Positions 12,071 to 23,752 of a stretch of DNA of 64,000 nt are shown one piece after another (position 1 is the first letter of the stretch; every line of letters begins with the position of its first letter). This DNA comes from Cycas panzhihuaensis (Eukaryota > Cycadophyta). Where the stretch lies: NCBI GenBank assembly GCA_023213395.1, contig CM041465.1:149055741-149119740 (forward strand), read 5' to 3'. The notes below the pieces were generated by a model, which ran no database searches, was not told the DNA's origin, and saw only the letters and a list, made by a program, of their open reading frames with translations. The position numbers and the translations under genes are program-made.

Positions 12071-13000
12071 TTATCTATAAAGAGTGGGATCCACTGGTGT
12101 AGAATCATAAAATTTAGATATCTTAATGCCAACTTTAATAGGTGTAGCTAAGGCTTTATAATCACTCATCTTGAACTTTTGGAGTAAGTCCAAGGTATAC
12201 TTTCTTTGAGAAATAAAAATACTGTCATTATCTTGCCACACTTCCAATCCTAGGAAGTAATGAATCAAGCCTAAGTCAGTCATTTTAAAATTTTTACACA
12301 TATCATCCTTGAACTTATGTGAAAGGTAGGAGTCATTTCCTATATAGACAAGATCATCTACATAAAAACCCACCATCAAGATGGAATCTCCTTTCATTTT
12401 GATGTATAAATTTAGACCTGATTAAGTTCATTCAAATCCTTGGTCTCTGAAATATTTATCAATCTAAGAGTACCATGATTTAGGTGCTTGTTTTAATCAA
12501 TAAAGCGTTTTTTTTAATTTGTATACTTTATCTTCTTCCTCCTTGACTTCAAAACCTTTGGCTAATAGACACAAATATCTTCTTCAATATAGCCATTAAG
12601 GAATGCACTTTTGACATCCCTTTGATGAACATCCTAATCTTTTTGGGCAGCCAAGCTCAACATCATATAGACTATCTCCATTTGTGTAATAGGAACAAAA
12701 GTTTCACTATAGTTTATGTCTTACCTTTGGGTATATCCTTTGGCTATGAGTCTAGCCTTATGTTTATCAATCAATCCATCAAATCTAAATTTGGTCTTAT
12801 AGACCCATTTAGTTCCAATGACCTTGTTAGGAGGAAGTTCAATAAGTTCCTATGTATCACTCTGTATTATGGAATTGTATTCCTCTTCCATGGATTTTCT
12901 CTAATCATCATGAGTATTAGGCTTCTTAAAGGTGTGAGGGTCATGAGTTTCCATGACTTGATTTATAAGGGAAAAGTTCACCTTATGTGAATAAGCGGAT
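12071..13000 (-). pseudogene. Copia-2 reverse transcriptase
   Basis: The N-terminal block lies at about 12860-12640: GTKWVYKTKFRFDG, HKARLIAKGYTQ, INYSETFVP, then DVKSAFLNGYIEEDI. The catalytic motif is in the frame 12397-12071 (MVGFYVDDLVYIGN), with YVDD intact. It is followed by FKMTDLGLIHYFLGLEV and ISQRKYTLDLLQKF, the normal Copia sequence. Stops and at least one frame change separate the blocks. The plus-strand frame 12622-12990 is only its shadow. Confidence 0.88.
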
Positions 13001-14165
13001 CTTTGATTATAGTCATTATTCAAAATATTGTCTAAGTTATGGTTCCTTTGAACCCATCTAGGAAGCCTTTATGGTAGAGGTTGAGAGGAGATTCCCTCCC
13101 CACTTGGTACACTAATGTTTTATCTTAGGTCCTATCCAGGTGGTACATATGTGGACCTAGTAGTTGAATCAAGGTTTATTATGATACTTTTGCCTTTGTC
13201 TTGAACATAATTGAAGTGATAATAGTCATTTTCTTTGAACATAACATCCTTGTTTACCATGACCTTTTGTGTTTTGGAATCATATACTTTACAAGATTTG
13301 GAAACATCATTATAGCTAATAAATATATATTTAATGCTTTTATCATCTAGCTTAGTTCTCTTTTGTTTAAGGACATGGACATAAGCTAAGCAACCAAGGA
13401 TTCTTAACTTTTAGATACTAGGTTTATATCCAGTCCATACTTCTTCAAGTGTCATCTACCTAAGGGCCTTGGTGGTACACCTATTGAGTAGGTAGACAAC
13501 AGTGTGGATAACTTCTATCCAAAATTCATGTCCTAATTTTTTATCTTTCAACATGCACCTAGCTGTTTTAACTATGGTATGATTCTTTCATTCAGTCACC
13601 CTATTTTGTTAAGGAATGTAAGGATTGGTGATTTGTCTCCTAATACCATGATGTGTGTAATAGGTATTAAACTCATTTGAAATAAACTCTCCCCCATTGT
13701 CTAATCTTAGAGAGAGTATTTTATGCCCACTTTTCCTTTCCACAAAGGTTTTAAAGTTAACAAAACATTTAAATACATTTGATTTGATCTTCAAGAAATA
13801 GACCCAAGTTTTCTTTATGTAGTCATCGATGAATGTAAGGAAGTATTTAGCACTTACTAATGAAGGAACATCCATAGGGCCACAAAGACCTATATAGATT
13901 AGATAGATTTGTCCTTTTTCTCTATAACTACTATCAAGAAAACTTTCTCTATGTTGTTTTCCTAGGAGACACTCTTCATAAATATCTTTGTTAGCTTCAA
14001 TATGAGGTAGCCCATCAACCATGTCCATTCTCTTTATGAGTGCTAAACTATTATAATTTAGGTGGCCAAATCTTTTATGTTACATATCACTATCAAGATT
14101 AACTATAGTTTTTAAAGCATAATTATCTAATAGGGTGAGAACTAGCTTGAAGACTCTATATTTGG
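13001..14165 (-). pseudogene. Copia-2 integrase with pre-integrase zinc domain
   Basis: Pre-integrase domain near 14085-13955: HKRFGHLNYNSLALI and CLLGKQHRESF. The first catalytic Asp region reads IYIGLCGPM (about 13910-13880) where H.DLCGP is normal, so this Asp is lost. FLTFIDDYIKKTWVYFLK follows. The second catalytic region LRLDNGGEF (about 13700) is intact, and the third block reads PQQNRVTE (about 13620-13600). The tail to about 13290 has LGCLAYVHV and FISYNDVSKSCKVYD, as in other Copia integrases. The longest uninterrupted frame is 14028-13609. Confidence 0.9.
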
Positions 14166-15657
14166 TCATTTTTCATTTGACAACTACCACTTTATTCTTT
14201 CTCTTATCTTTGATGGTACATTCACTATCATCAAATACAACTTTATAGTCTTGATCCATCATCTATCCTACTGATAAAAGATTTTTCTTCAAAGTTGGAA
14301 CATAAAGCACATCATTAAGATGTCGATATCCACCTAATTTTGTCATTAGGATGATGTTGTTTCTTTTAATAAATTCATGTAAGGTGTCATCTCCAAATAT
14401 AATGGACCCCTGTCTAGTTCTATCAATGGTTTGAAATATTTCTTAATTATGGGTCATGTGAGTAGAGTAGCCATAATCAATATACTAATAGTCTTCTTCT
14501 TTTTCATATGTAATAAAGTAGGATAGGAATAGTTGATTGTTTTCCATTGTTTCAATAATTATTTTGGTACTTCCCCTTGTAGGAGGGTTGTTCTTGGTAA
14601 AACACTTATCTTTTGTATGACTAACTTTGTTGCAGAATGAATAGTAAATTGAATCCCTTCTTTCATAGCTAAGACTCTTGCTTTGAGGATTAGTTCTATC
14701 AATAGTGGATGGTCTTTCTCTCTCTAAATATAGAACTTGGTTATCCCTTTATCTATTATGGGGATAATTGAAGTTGGAACTTTGAGAGTTCATATGGCCT
14801 TGATAATTGTGGTAACATTGATTTACCTCTTGGTGCCTTTCTTGACTTTGATATCTGGTATGACTAGGATTTGTTTGGTTTTCTCCTTGATTTCTTATAT
14901 GTGGAGCTTGATATCTAGCTTGTAATTCTTGATGTGCTTCTTATCTAGGGTGTCTTTCTCTCCCCGTTGGGGTTTGATCCCTAGATTTTAAACTTTCAAC
15001 TTATGAGTTTGACTTGATCCTAGCATTGACTATAAATACATGCTCTAGTGATTCACTTGTGTTCTTTTTCTCCTCAATTTCCATTAACATGGCACTTAAT
15101 TGTTCAATTTTTAGGGTACATAGATCCTTTAAAACTTATATACTGGTTTCCACTATTTTGAATCTTTTTACTTTACCAACACATCTTAAAATTCTCTTAA
15201 TAACCCTTTGTTCAGTTAAAGTTTCACCAAGGGTTCTCACCTAGTTTATAAGGTCTTAAACCTTGGTTATAAATTTAGTAATGAAATCATTAGGCATCAT
15301 TCTCAAATTCTTGAATCTTCTTCTCAAGGTTTGTAGTTTAGATGAGGCTACCCCTTCATAAATAAGTTGTAAAGTATCCCAAGCCTCCTTAGATTTAGTT
15401 GCCTAACTCACCGTAGGAAATATGTGATCCTCTAGGGTACAAAAAATTAACGTAAGTGCCTTATTATCCTTCTTTACATTTTCTTTGAATGTTAAATTTT
15501 CTAGATTGGTTACATTTTGACCTAGTTTAGTGTATCCTATATTTACAATATCCCACATGTCTTTAGCAATGAGGATAGGTCTCATCCTCCTACTCCAATT
15601 CAAGATGTTAGATCCATCAAATTTAGGAATAATCATGTTACCAAAACTAGCTGCCAT
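14166..15657 (-). pseudogene. Copia-2 gag-protease
   Basis: The start at 15657 fits the gag N-terminus of this Copia group: MAASFGN, IPKFDGSN, LNWSRRMRPILIAKDMWDIV. After a stop at 15403 the same frame continues (SKEAWDTLQLIYEG, LQTLRRRFKNLRM), the usual UBN2-type region. The zinc knuckle near 14650-14620 reads YSFCNKVSHTKDKC, with the first Cys changed to Tyr and Gly before His changed to Ser. The protease region near 14490 reads WYIDYGYSTHMTH, so the usual D-S-G-A-S is damaged. The protein is inactive, but the frame is largely preserved. Confidence 0.85.
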
Positions 15658-15665
15658 TATATCTC

Positions 15666-15776
15666 AAATAAAGTTTTATCATGTGTCTCCCAAAGTTATA
15701 GATATCCTAAATAAAGTTTTGATAAGTGTCTTCCAAAGTTATAGATGTCCTAAATAAAGTTTTAATAAGTGTCTTA
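15666..15776. repeat. 43-bp tandem repeat upstream of Copia-2 gag
   Basis: Two full 43-bp units (15666-15708 and 15709-15751) and a third partial unit (15752-15776) each begin AAATAAAGTTTT and, where complete, end with TATAGATRTCCT. They lie directly upstream of the gag start on the minus strand. Confidence 0.85.
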
Positions 15777-16251
15777 GTCCCTAAGAAAGTTTCTAGGCTC
15801 TAAGTTTGTGGATCTCAAAGGGAAGCCTTCGATTGCTATTCTATCTAATGGCACCTTCCCATAAGGGGTAAATTAGGGATTCAATATACTGATATATAAG
15901 TGTTAGGCTTGATATACCTTAGTATATGGGATATAAATAAGGTATTAGACCCCCTAACTTATTTGTCTACTTGTGTCAGTCTTATGCGTAGCAATAAATC
16001 TAGCAGTGATGGCTTTACCAACCAAGGCACTCACCCTCTCTAGGTCTAGCCTTGATCTCTAACTCCAAAATAAGAAAGGTTTCTCACCTCAACCTACCAC
16101 TTAATACACCTGATAGCTAATGATATTTCTCATCTAATATGAGTAGGCCAAAGGTGTGTACATGGTGGTAACTTCAGCAGTCCTAATTATTCCCCTTGTA
16201 AGGATGGAAATAAAGGAGGTTCTTTTGGGTAACTATCTTATATAATGTGTG

Positions 16252-16305
<54 letters not shown>

Positions 16306-18360
16306 GGATAGATAGATATGAATGTGGTCTTACTTAGTAAGGTAGGGTTCTTTTTTAAATAACTAAAAAAATAACTTAATAATAAAAGTAAGAGATATCA
16401 TTTCAAATTAAAATCAACAAATGTTCTTTTTGAATAAAGATATACAAATGGAGTAAACAAGGTTTCACAATAATTCTAAATGTACCTTGATACCATAAAA
16501 TACTTTTGAATAATCTGATATAAGGGATGCAATCTAAATGCATCTTTAAATGAACCTTAATTGATTAATAAATAGCTAAAAGAGAGCAAAATGGACCTGC
16601 TATTTATTTCACTATATAAATGAATAATTTAAGAATAAATGAGCAATAAATATACTTTAGTATAAGCCCTTTTCAAACTATAACAAAGTGTAAAGTATGC
16701 TATGAATTAGTCTTGAAATATGCTCCTTTGTTTAACCTTGAATGCACTTTTAAGTGAATGCTTTAAAGAGAGAAAACAACCTTAAATAAGCAGAAAATAT
16801 GCTTTAAATAAGCTCTAAAATTAGGTTTATGAGCTAAAAGATAAAGTAGCAGCTTTAGAACAAAGTTATAAAGAGTTTGAGTTCACTAGTTGAAGCATTT
16901 ATTTCTAAAATGGCTCCTTATTTTTAGGAGGCTAAATTAGGGCTAAATAGTTATAAAATTTAGTTGGGAGCCTCTAAAATAGATTATAAAGCTATCAACA
17001 ATAGATTAATAGCTTAATATTATGTAAGTATGATAAGTTAGAATAAAAAAATAAATTAAAATATTTATAAATAAGCCAAACTAGGGTTAATCAAAAGTCT
17101 TAACTTCACTAGCCTTATAACCCTATAAAATAGCTTCAAATCTCATTAAAAACCACTTTAATGCATAGACAATCAAAATATATTTCCAACATATCCAACC
17201 ATTTGAAAAATAGACTCTTGGATCAAACGTTATAATGGAAACTATGACAGGACCTCTTTAAGGTAATAAAATAGAGTAGGGGGGTTAAGCCCCTTTGACT
17301 TAAGGCCACTGGTTATCTAAATGATGAATAAAACTAGTTGTTGGGCTATGTAAGGGGTTGATAGACACTAAGAAGCTATGAAAAGCAGTTGGTTCCCTTT
17401 AAATTAAAAAAATATAAATAAATAAGTAATTTTTTAATGAAAAAGACCCTTTTTAATATTGAAGCTGGAGGTCATATGGCTCAAATTGGTGACTAGGGCC
17501 TAAGAGGAAAGGGGACAAACTTTAGAAGATATGTATTATGATTTAATTAAACCTTACTAAGGTCTAAAAATAAATAAAAAGTTATTTTTTTTGGTCTGCA
17601 TGACTCATGTGAAAATAGGCAACCCTGTGTAGATTTAATCGATAAGAAGACAATGAAAATATATGAGATTTACCTTAAGATTAGATGGGGGGTGCCATAG
17701 GGTCTACAAAGGATTCAACTGAAAAAAATTGAGAAAAATAATTTAAAAGTAGTGTTTTTTAGTGTATGAAGGCTATGGAGGGTGCACATGCACTAGGAGT
17801 CCATATGACCCACAAAGAGTAAAACAAAAACACTGAAATAGCTTAGTTTAACCCTTAACAAGTCTACTACTAAGTTTTAAGAGAATTTTGATGAAAAATG
17901 GAGGAAAAACAAGAAAATGAGAAGAGGAGCAATGGGGTTTCATTGGCCAGAATGAGTAGTTGAGCTTCTAGGAAGGAGATCTCCATGTAGAGATAACAAT
18001 TTTTTAATATATTAGTTTTGTTACAAAAATGGTGTACTAAAGATTCTAATGAGAAGTCATATGATAAGGTTTCATGTGTTAAGGAGAGAGCTCTAGATTG
18101 ATGAAGCTCATGAAAGAGGTAGGAACGTCAAAAAAACTAATAAAAATAATTAAAAACCTTTATAAAACTTGACAAAATTAAGTTATAAACACTTCAAACA
18201 TGTGTTGGGCTATGTATGATAGTAATGGTTGCAAAAAACTGGAGAAACTTTAAAGAATTAAAGTATACAAATGAAAATAATCAAAAATTTTAATAAATTA
18301 TTATATAAACTATTTGAATAATTTTAAAAATTAAATAAATAAAGAATGTAAGACTTGTCA
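15777..18360 (-). other. Copia-2 leader, no gene seen
   Basis: A 2.6 kb AT-rich region between primer site and gag. It contains the microsatellite at 16254-16302. I see no coding frame of note and no second copy elsewhere in the window. It may include older insertions that I cannot resolve. Confidence 0.5.
16254..16302. repeat. (AC)n microsatellite
   Basis: An uninterrupted run of AC of about 49 bp, followed by a short GATA-type run (GGATAGATAGATATG). Confidence 0.98.
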
Positions 18361-18379
18361 TGGGCTCACTCTAATACCA
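18361..18379 (-). other. Copia-2 primer-binding site (initiator tRNA-Met)
   Basis: The minus strand reads TGGTATTAGAGTGAGCCCA, close to the standard TGGTATCAGAGC primer site. It lies about 85 bp from the point where the two LTRs stop matching, which is unexpected because primer sites normally abut the LTR. Confidence 0.75.
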
Positions 18380-18464
18380 AATAAGAACACATAGGATAGA
18401 GTAGATCAATATACATTAATCCATGGTCAAAACATTAGAATAAATCTCTAATAATTATTGGCAG

Positions 18465-18695
18465 TGTTGAAAAACACCTAGGTGGTACACCCGTAATATT
18501 TATAGATATGGGGAGGCGGTAGTCTTCCTCTACCTGACCATTAGTCAAATAATTAAAATAATAATAAATAAAATCACAAACCTACCTTATCAACTCAAAG
18601 ATGGCTAGTGGTGTCTCGAAGATAGCTGGTGGTGGCCTTCTAGTTCCCAAGGTCTAATTACACATAGATTAAATATAATGGACATTATTCTAATA
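18465..18695 (-). repeat. Copia-2 5' LTR
   Basis: It matches the 3' LTR from 18485 to 18695. The outer end reads CTAATA on the plus strand where the partner has CTAACA, followed by the target duplication ATCCT. The inner end is uncertain: 18380-18464 separates the match from the primer site and has no counterpart in the 3' LTR. Confidence 0.75.
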
Positions 18696-18700
18696 ATCCT

Positions 18701-19404
18701 TTTCTTTCTTATAAGTGATAGTAAAGTTAAACACCTAAAGGTGATCAATTTGCTTGGCTTATTTCTTTGATAAAACTAGTTATCCAAAAGGCAATCAAAG
18801 TTGTGATGGTTTATTAGGATAGTGAATTTGAACCAAGTAGATATTAGCACCACTTATCAATAACATATAGAATAGCCTTCATTTCATTTCTTTTTGGTAA
18901 GTTGATAGTTAACATTCATGATCTTTGTTCTTTTGGCTTTTAAAAATAATTGGGTGAATATTCTACATAAGTACAATTCAAACTAAATCTAGAAGCATCA
19001 TATATTAGCTATAAGGATTAGGAAAAATCTAGGATAACAAGGATTAGGGTGGATATCATGATCATTTTAAGGTAATTGAAAGCATCATATATACATTGTG
19101 ACTATTGAAATAATTCCTTATAGAGTAAATTAGTTAAAGAGGCTACAAGAGAAGCATCATTCTTAATGAATCATTAATAAAATCCTGTGAGTCCTAGGAA
19201 AGCATGTAACTGGGTGAGACATTTGGTAGTTGGCTAGGTAATAATAACTAAATTTTTTTTAGGACTATCTTAAATGCCCTTTAAAGAAATAATGTAGCCT
19301 AGGTATTATAACTTATTTTTACTAAATTCACATTTGGATAGCTTAACATATAATTGATGTTGGGTGAGGATATGAAGGGTAACTTCTAAAGTTAAAGGTG
19401 AAGG
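18701..19404 (-). pseudogene. Gypsy-1 RT C-terminus and RNase H remnant
   Basis: Minus strand: LYVKLSKCEFSKNK near 19350-19310 is the conserved block after the Ty3/Gypsy RT catalytic site (family L..NLSKC.F....V.YLG), followed by YLGYIIS. Further left come the RNase H blocks (KAILYVIDKW at about 18880, family AI..A...W) and KKEKD at the left edge. The frame is cut on the right by element A and on the left by Copia-2. Confidence 0.8.
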
Positions 19405-19409
19405 GTATA

Positions 19410-22382
19410 TGGAATCACATCTATGGGGATGGTAACTACACCTAGTTAGGATTAAGACTATCCATGGAAGGCTCCAAGATAAAGGGTTCAAACCAACAAG
19501 TGTAAGGAAGCACCCACACAGGGCGTTTGTATGTCAAAACGCAGGTTTGGGACCCACGAATGGCATACAACTTCCTCTAGGTAACTTAACTTTTGACTTT
19601 AAGGGGAAGCGTAAGTAAGGGATGTCCTCGACTGCATGAGTAACCTTAGGACAGTGGTCTTCCCACCCTTGGATGGTTAGAAGAGGAAGGCAAGACCCAA
19701 CAAGGAAGCATATCCTCATGGAAAAATATTGAGGGATGTAGATGAGATATGTATAAGTATGATGAGGTAAAATGGGGAGATCTTAGGGAATAAGTAATCT
19801 AAGAACTAACCCACCTAAAGGGAATGTTGGATGGACAAAGAATGGTAGTAGAAGGAGTTCCCACCACTCTACATGTGAGGGAGTCTAATCTCTATATGCA
19901 ACAATGGGGTGAAGACTAGTTGTATGTGTATGCAAATGAGAGGTAAGTAAAGCATATATGTGTAAAGAATAATAAATATACTTTTCTCTCATTTTCTCTC
20001 AAAGATAAATCCTCACTCTCATTTTGTTTTAAGCAAGGGAAGGAGGAAGAAAAGAGATAAACCAATGTATCATACAAAGTGCATGGCAATGTAATTGAAC
20101 AGAAAGAGGGGAGGGGATATCTCCTAATAGATGCTCTTTCCAAAAGTGTGAACTAATATGTGAAAGAATGACATGAGTTGGTTCCCTTTTACTTTATTCC
20201 CTTATGTCTTTTCATGCAAACATACAAGCTAAAAGAAGCAAGAAAAGACCAACGAAATGAAAGCGATGTACCTAACAGGACGATACAGCTGAAACATGAT
20301 CTTTGTCTTGTGCTACACCCGCTTCTTATTTTCCCTCTTCCGATGCATGAGCGGTGTAAGGGTTTCCTTACCTCCCCCAAAATGAAAAGAAAGAAGTAAG
20401 AAAAGCACAAAGGAAAAAGGAACTATACAAAGACTAGAATAACCAAAGAAAAGCAGGCTCAGAAACACACCTGGATTGTTGCCATTTACCCTTCTCTACA
20501 AATGGCATAATAAACCTATAATCACAAAGTTCTTTGCCCTTTCCAAAGGGGATTCTAGGCTACAAAGCAAGTATATGCATATATATGTAATAGTAAAATG
20601 CTGAAATATTGCAAGTTAGAGTGTTTTAAGTTAAGTAATCTTCTACCAAATAATAACTCTACAGCAACACAACAACTCAACAACACAAGACAAAGTATTA
20701 GGGAGGTTAGTCTCAGAATGGATAACCCTCCAACAAGTGAACCTCCATGCTACCCCTAGACATAGGAAACAATAGATTGGGACAACCTATTGGCAGTGAA
20801 TAGTAAGGGAAACAAATATCACTAGGTTTACGAATGTTGCCTATGTTGTAAGTATGCTATGTGCAATAAATTATAATGTTGGATAAGCTGAGACCCAAGA
20901 TGGATGAGGGACACCATTTGGGGCTGGAAGAGCTGCCCAAGAGAGGCGTGCAGGCCTAGTAATAGCACAGTAAGGGCTACATATACTGATATCCAGCGTA
21001 GGCCAATTCCTGAAGACTCCCTAATAACACAAGAGAGGCACAAGTAGAAGAGAGGAAAGAGGAGAAGGGGGTTGCCCTTGAGGAGCAGGCCTAGTTGGGT
21101 ATGGTAACCCACCTTAGCTCCTTTCTCTCACTCTTTAGGATCCTATCTAGTAGCCTCCTTAGAAAAACTAGGAGAGGGTAGGGAGATGAAGAGGGAAGAA
21201 AGACAAGAAATGGAGGAGTACCTCCTGTATACACTAAGAAAAATAAAGAAAGGAGGGGTATACTCAAAGATATAACCTTTTACAAGATAATCCAAAGGAA
21301 AGATAGAACAATAATGAAATAATACTTGTTGGGCTGAGTAGGAGGCAGGTTTGCCCCTAAAAACAATAGGAAATAACAGATCTGATACTTACAGGGGGGT
21401 CCTTAGGAGGATGCTACAATCTAGAAACAAAACTCACTTAAAGATGTAAGAAGGGCATGGAGTCCAAACTTGGGCATGAATCCTTGTTGGGAGATGTTTG
21501 TTGGTGAGCTTGCTATTGCAGATTAGAGCTGTAATAGGCAGATCCCAGGATGGAGTATAGGGAACTTGAGTGTTGCAGGGTGTTCTTGCAGAAAACTCCT
21601 GTGAAAGAGAGAGAAGAGAGAAGAGAGAAGAGAAGGCCTAAGAAGAGATGGAAAATGAGGTTGTTTTGGGATTTATACCCAACCCTAGGTTGAATGGATG
21701 ATTAGGGTTGAGGTAGTTCCCAAGAGGTTTCAAAGCCACATGGTAATTTTTGCAAAAAAAGTGAAATCTGCCACAGTAGATTTTAAAAAATATGTTATGA
21801 CAGTCGCCTCATAATAAACTTTGTGGTACCATGAAGTTTATCATGATACCATAACATTTGTTGCAGTGTGGTGATAGAGACTAAGATAGGGCTAAAAGGG
21901 CATGCCTGGGAGCCCTAGAAGAGAATGCCCCAGGACTAGGAGGGTCTGATCCTCTGTCTAGGTGGCTGGGGATAATTATATGAAGAGGATGACCTAAATC
22001 ATATGGGGTACCGAAGCGGTAGGACTCCCAGGAAACTGATAACTGGAATAAAGATAGACTGGGTGTTAAGGGATGTGATATAGCTAGGGGTGTGATAGAT
22101 CACACAGGTTGAGTGGTGCCTAAGACAATACAGAGGTGCATAGGAGGGTTGTGGAATGACATGGGGATGCATGTCCCACTTATTATCATAGGCTGAAAGA
22201 GTAACAAGTAATATGATCAAGCAACAAGTACAAGATGATCACTCAAATGTGTCAGTCAACTATCCAATGAAATGATGCTTCTATTTACCTTTCTAGAGAA
22301 GTAGCAAAGGTAAAGTATAGAATCATACCTGCATTTACCTGAGTCGACTTGCCAAGAACCAATTCCCAGGAGCTAGGAAACA
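19410..22382 (-). repeat. Element A 3' LTR
   Basis: About 2973 bp, paired with 48285-51268. A TATA box in minus orientation lies at 21677-21672 (GTATAAAT). Frames inside it on either strand (for example 20189-20410) show no recognisable domain. In the segment I compared, the two A LTRs differ at roughly one base in nine, more than the two B LTRs. Confidence 0.9.
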
Positions 22383-22394
22383 CTGCCCCCTTGG
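22383..22394 (-). other. Element A polypurine tract
   Basis: The minus strand reads CCAAGGGGGCAG directly before TGTTTCC of the LTR. Element B has the equivalent purine run at its LTR edge. Confidence 0.8.
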
Positions 22395-22789
22395 CAACAG
22401 AGCCTCGCATCTCGGAGGGGTAATGTGATAGACAATGCTGGCAACATAATGTTAGTGGCATATATATATACAAATCATAATAATAGTGAAAACCAAGGGT
22501 GACGATGAGTGTCGTGGAAGAATGCGTAGGTGTAGAGGTAAGGGTAAGACAATCATAAGGGTTGCCTATATGTCACTGTATAAACAACAGGTAATAATAA
22601 CAGATGAGAGGGATGTCTCCATCGTAAGAATAAGATGAATGGGTGGTGAAGGCTATACATGAGACTCGACATATGTCATGAACAAGGAGCTATGTACAGA
22701 CACAAATCAAGGATAACAAGTATTATGTGATGTGATGCTAAGAGTATAGTAAAGAAAATAAACCTAGTGGTTGCCATAGTTTAACCTCA
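22395..22789 (-). other. Element A, spacer between second RNase H and 3' LTR
   Basis: About 400 bp with no recognisable gene. It corresponds to 26569-26889 of element B. It contains a short TATATATATA run near 22460, also present in B. Confidence 0.5.
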
Positions 22790-23269
22790 TTAGCTGCTAG
22801 CTTTCAGAGGTGTGAACAGATCACAACATGAAGTGCAAGACGACCCAAGACTTGGGTCACTAAGGAGAGGAAGGTAACACTCAAGGATGAGATGAACTAA
22901 GCTATCTGCCTTGGTGTTGAGGGCCCAAGGGATGTGTTGAATGTCAACAGATGAAAAACAAGCTAATAAAGATCTCGTGGTCGAGGCAAGGGCTCTCAAA
23001 TATGGGCATCACACCTAGTAGACCTGGGTGAGATGGGACACCACAACCTCAAAGTCGTAAAAGAGAACGATGGGTCTATGGTGGAAGTGGAGTGCATTGA
23101 TAAGGGCCTCAATAACAACTGTGTACTTAATTTCATTATTGGTGGCTTCAGGAAGGAAGATCTCAGAATGCATGAAGTCATGTCCAGAAGAGTCACAAAG
23201 AATCCATGCGACGATGGAAGGGCCAGGGTTTCCACGACTTCTGCCATTAGTGAAAATGAGTAATGCCAT
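22790..23269 (-). pseudogene. Element A second RNase H (archaeal-like type)
   Basis: The frame 23269-23015 reads ALLIFTNGRSRGNPGPS, then LPEATNNEIKYTVVIEAL and FYDFEVVVSHL. This is the RNase HI fold: the first Asp (FTDG) is Asn here, Glu is in NNE.KY, and the third Asp is in FYDFE. A frameshift follows at about 23015, and the frame 22999-22790 gives LRALASTTRSLL, FSSVDIQHIPWALNTKADSL (family: HI.R..N..AD.LA). Tat-lineage elements are known to carry such an extra RNase H downstream of integrase. It is separate from the RT-linked RNase H, which A has lost. Confidence 0.85.
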
Positions 23270-23752
23270 GACAAAAGAATTGAAGTCTCAGTAGAAAGGA
23301 AAAAGTCGATGGGACCGATGAGTGGAGAGGATTCAACAGTGGTAACCGTCGTAAAAGGCCCAAATGGCTATCAAATAAGGCCATAAAAGGAACTAAGACC
23401 CAAAGACAAGGCTATCCAAAGGTGAAGAGGGTTGTCTAGTAGATAGGAAAGAACTAGTATCGAAAAGGCCCCTCTACAGTGTCAAAGGTTGCTTAAGGAA
23501 GCGAGACGCGGTCCCAAATGGAGGGCACGCTTCCTTTGGAAGCCCTAGAGGTAAAAACGGGCAACAAAAATAGATCTAGGATGGTGAAACAAGTCAAATG
23601 AGTATAAACTTAAGTATATATAGAGGTGGCATATAAAACAAGCCAAAAAGGGGCTTACAAGGCCAAGAAAGGGGTGCCATAAATGCACTCAATGGGTTAA
23701 AGAAAAAAGAAACACCACGAAGGCAAAATGGGAGACATGCCCAAAAGGTCGA
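23270..23752 (-). other. Element A region upstream of the second RNase H, up to the element B insertion
   Basis: Collinear with 27396-27850 of element B. Minus-strand frames are broken and I recognise no domain. In the intact layout this stretch would lie between the second RNase H and the promoter of the antisense gene, now displaced to 40964 by element B. Confidence 0.6.

Larger units (their letters stand above)
11172..18695 (-). mobile_element. Copia-2: Ty1/Copia retrotransposon nested in Gypsy-1
   Basis: The element is bounded by the 5-bp target duplication ATCCT (11167-11171 and 18696-18700), and the interrupted Gypsy-1 RNase H frame continues across it. Minus-strand order: LTR, tRNA-Met primer site, 2.7 kb leader, gag, protease, integrase, RT, RNase H, LTR. 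Frames are mostly broken by substitutions rather than by indels, so it is less decayed than Copia-1. It is a different Copia family from Copia-1, with other LTRs and another gag. Confidence 0.9.

Noticed and set aside
12622-12990. 122-residue plus-strand frame
   Set aside because: Opposite strand of the Copia-2 RT, whose motifs are clear on the minus strand.
16254-16302. Possible CRISPR-like or satellite array
   Set aside because: A simple (AC)n microsatellite without spacers.
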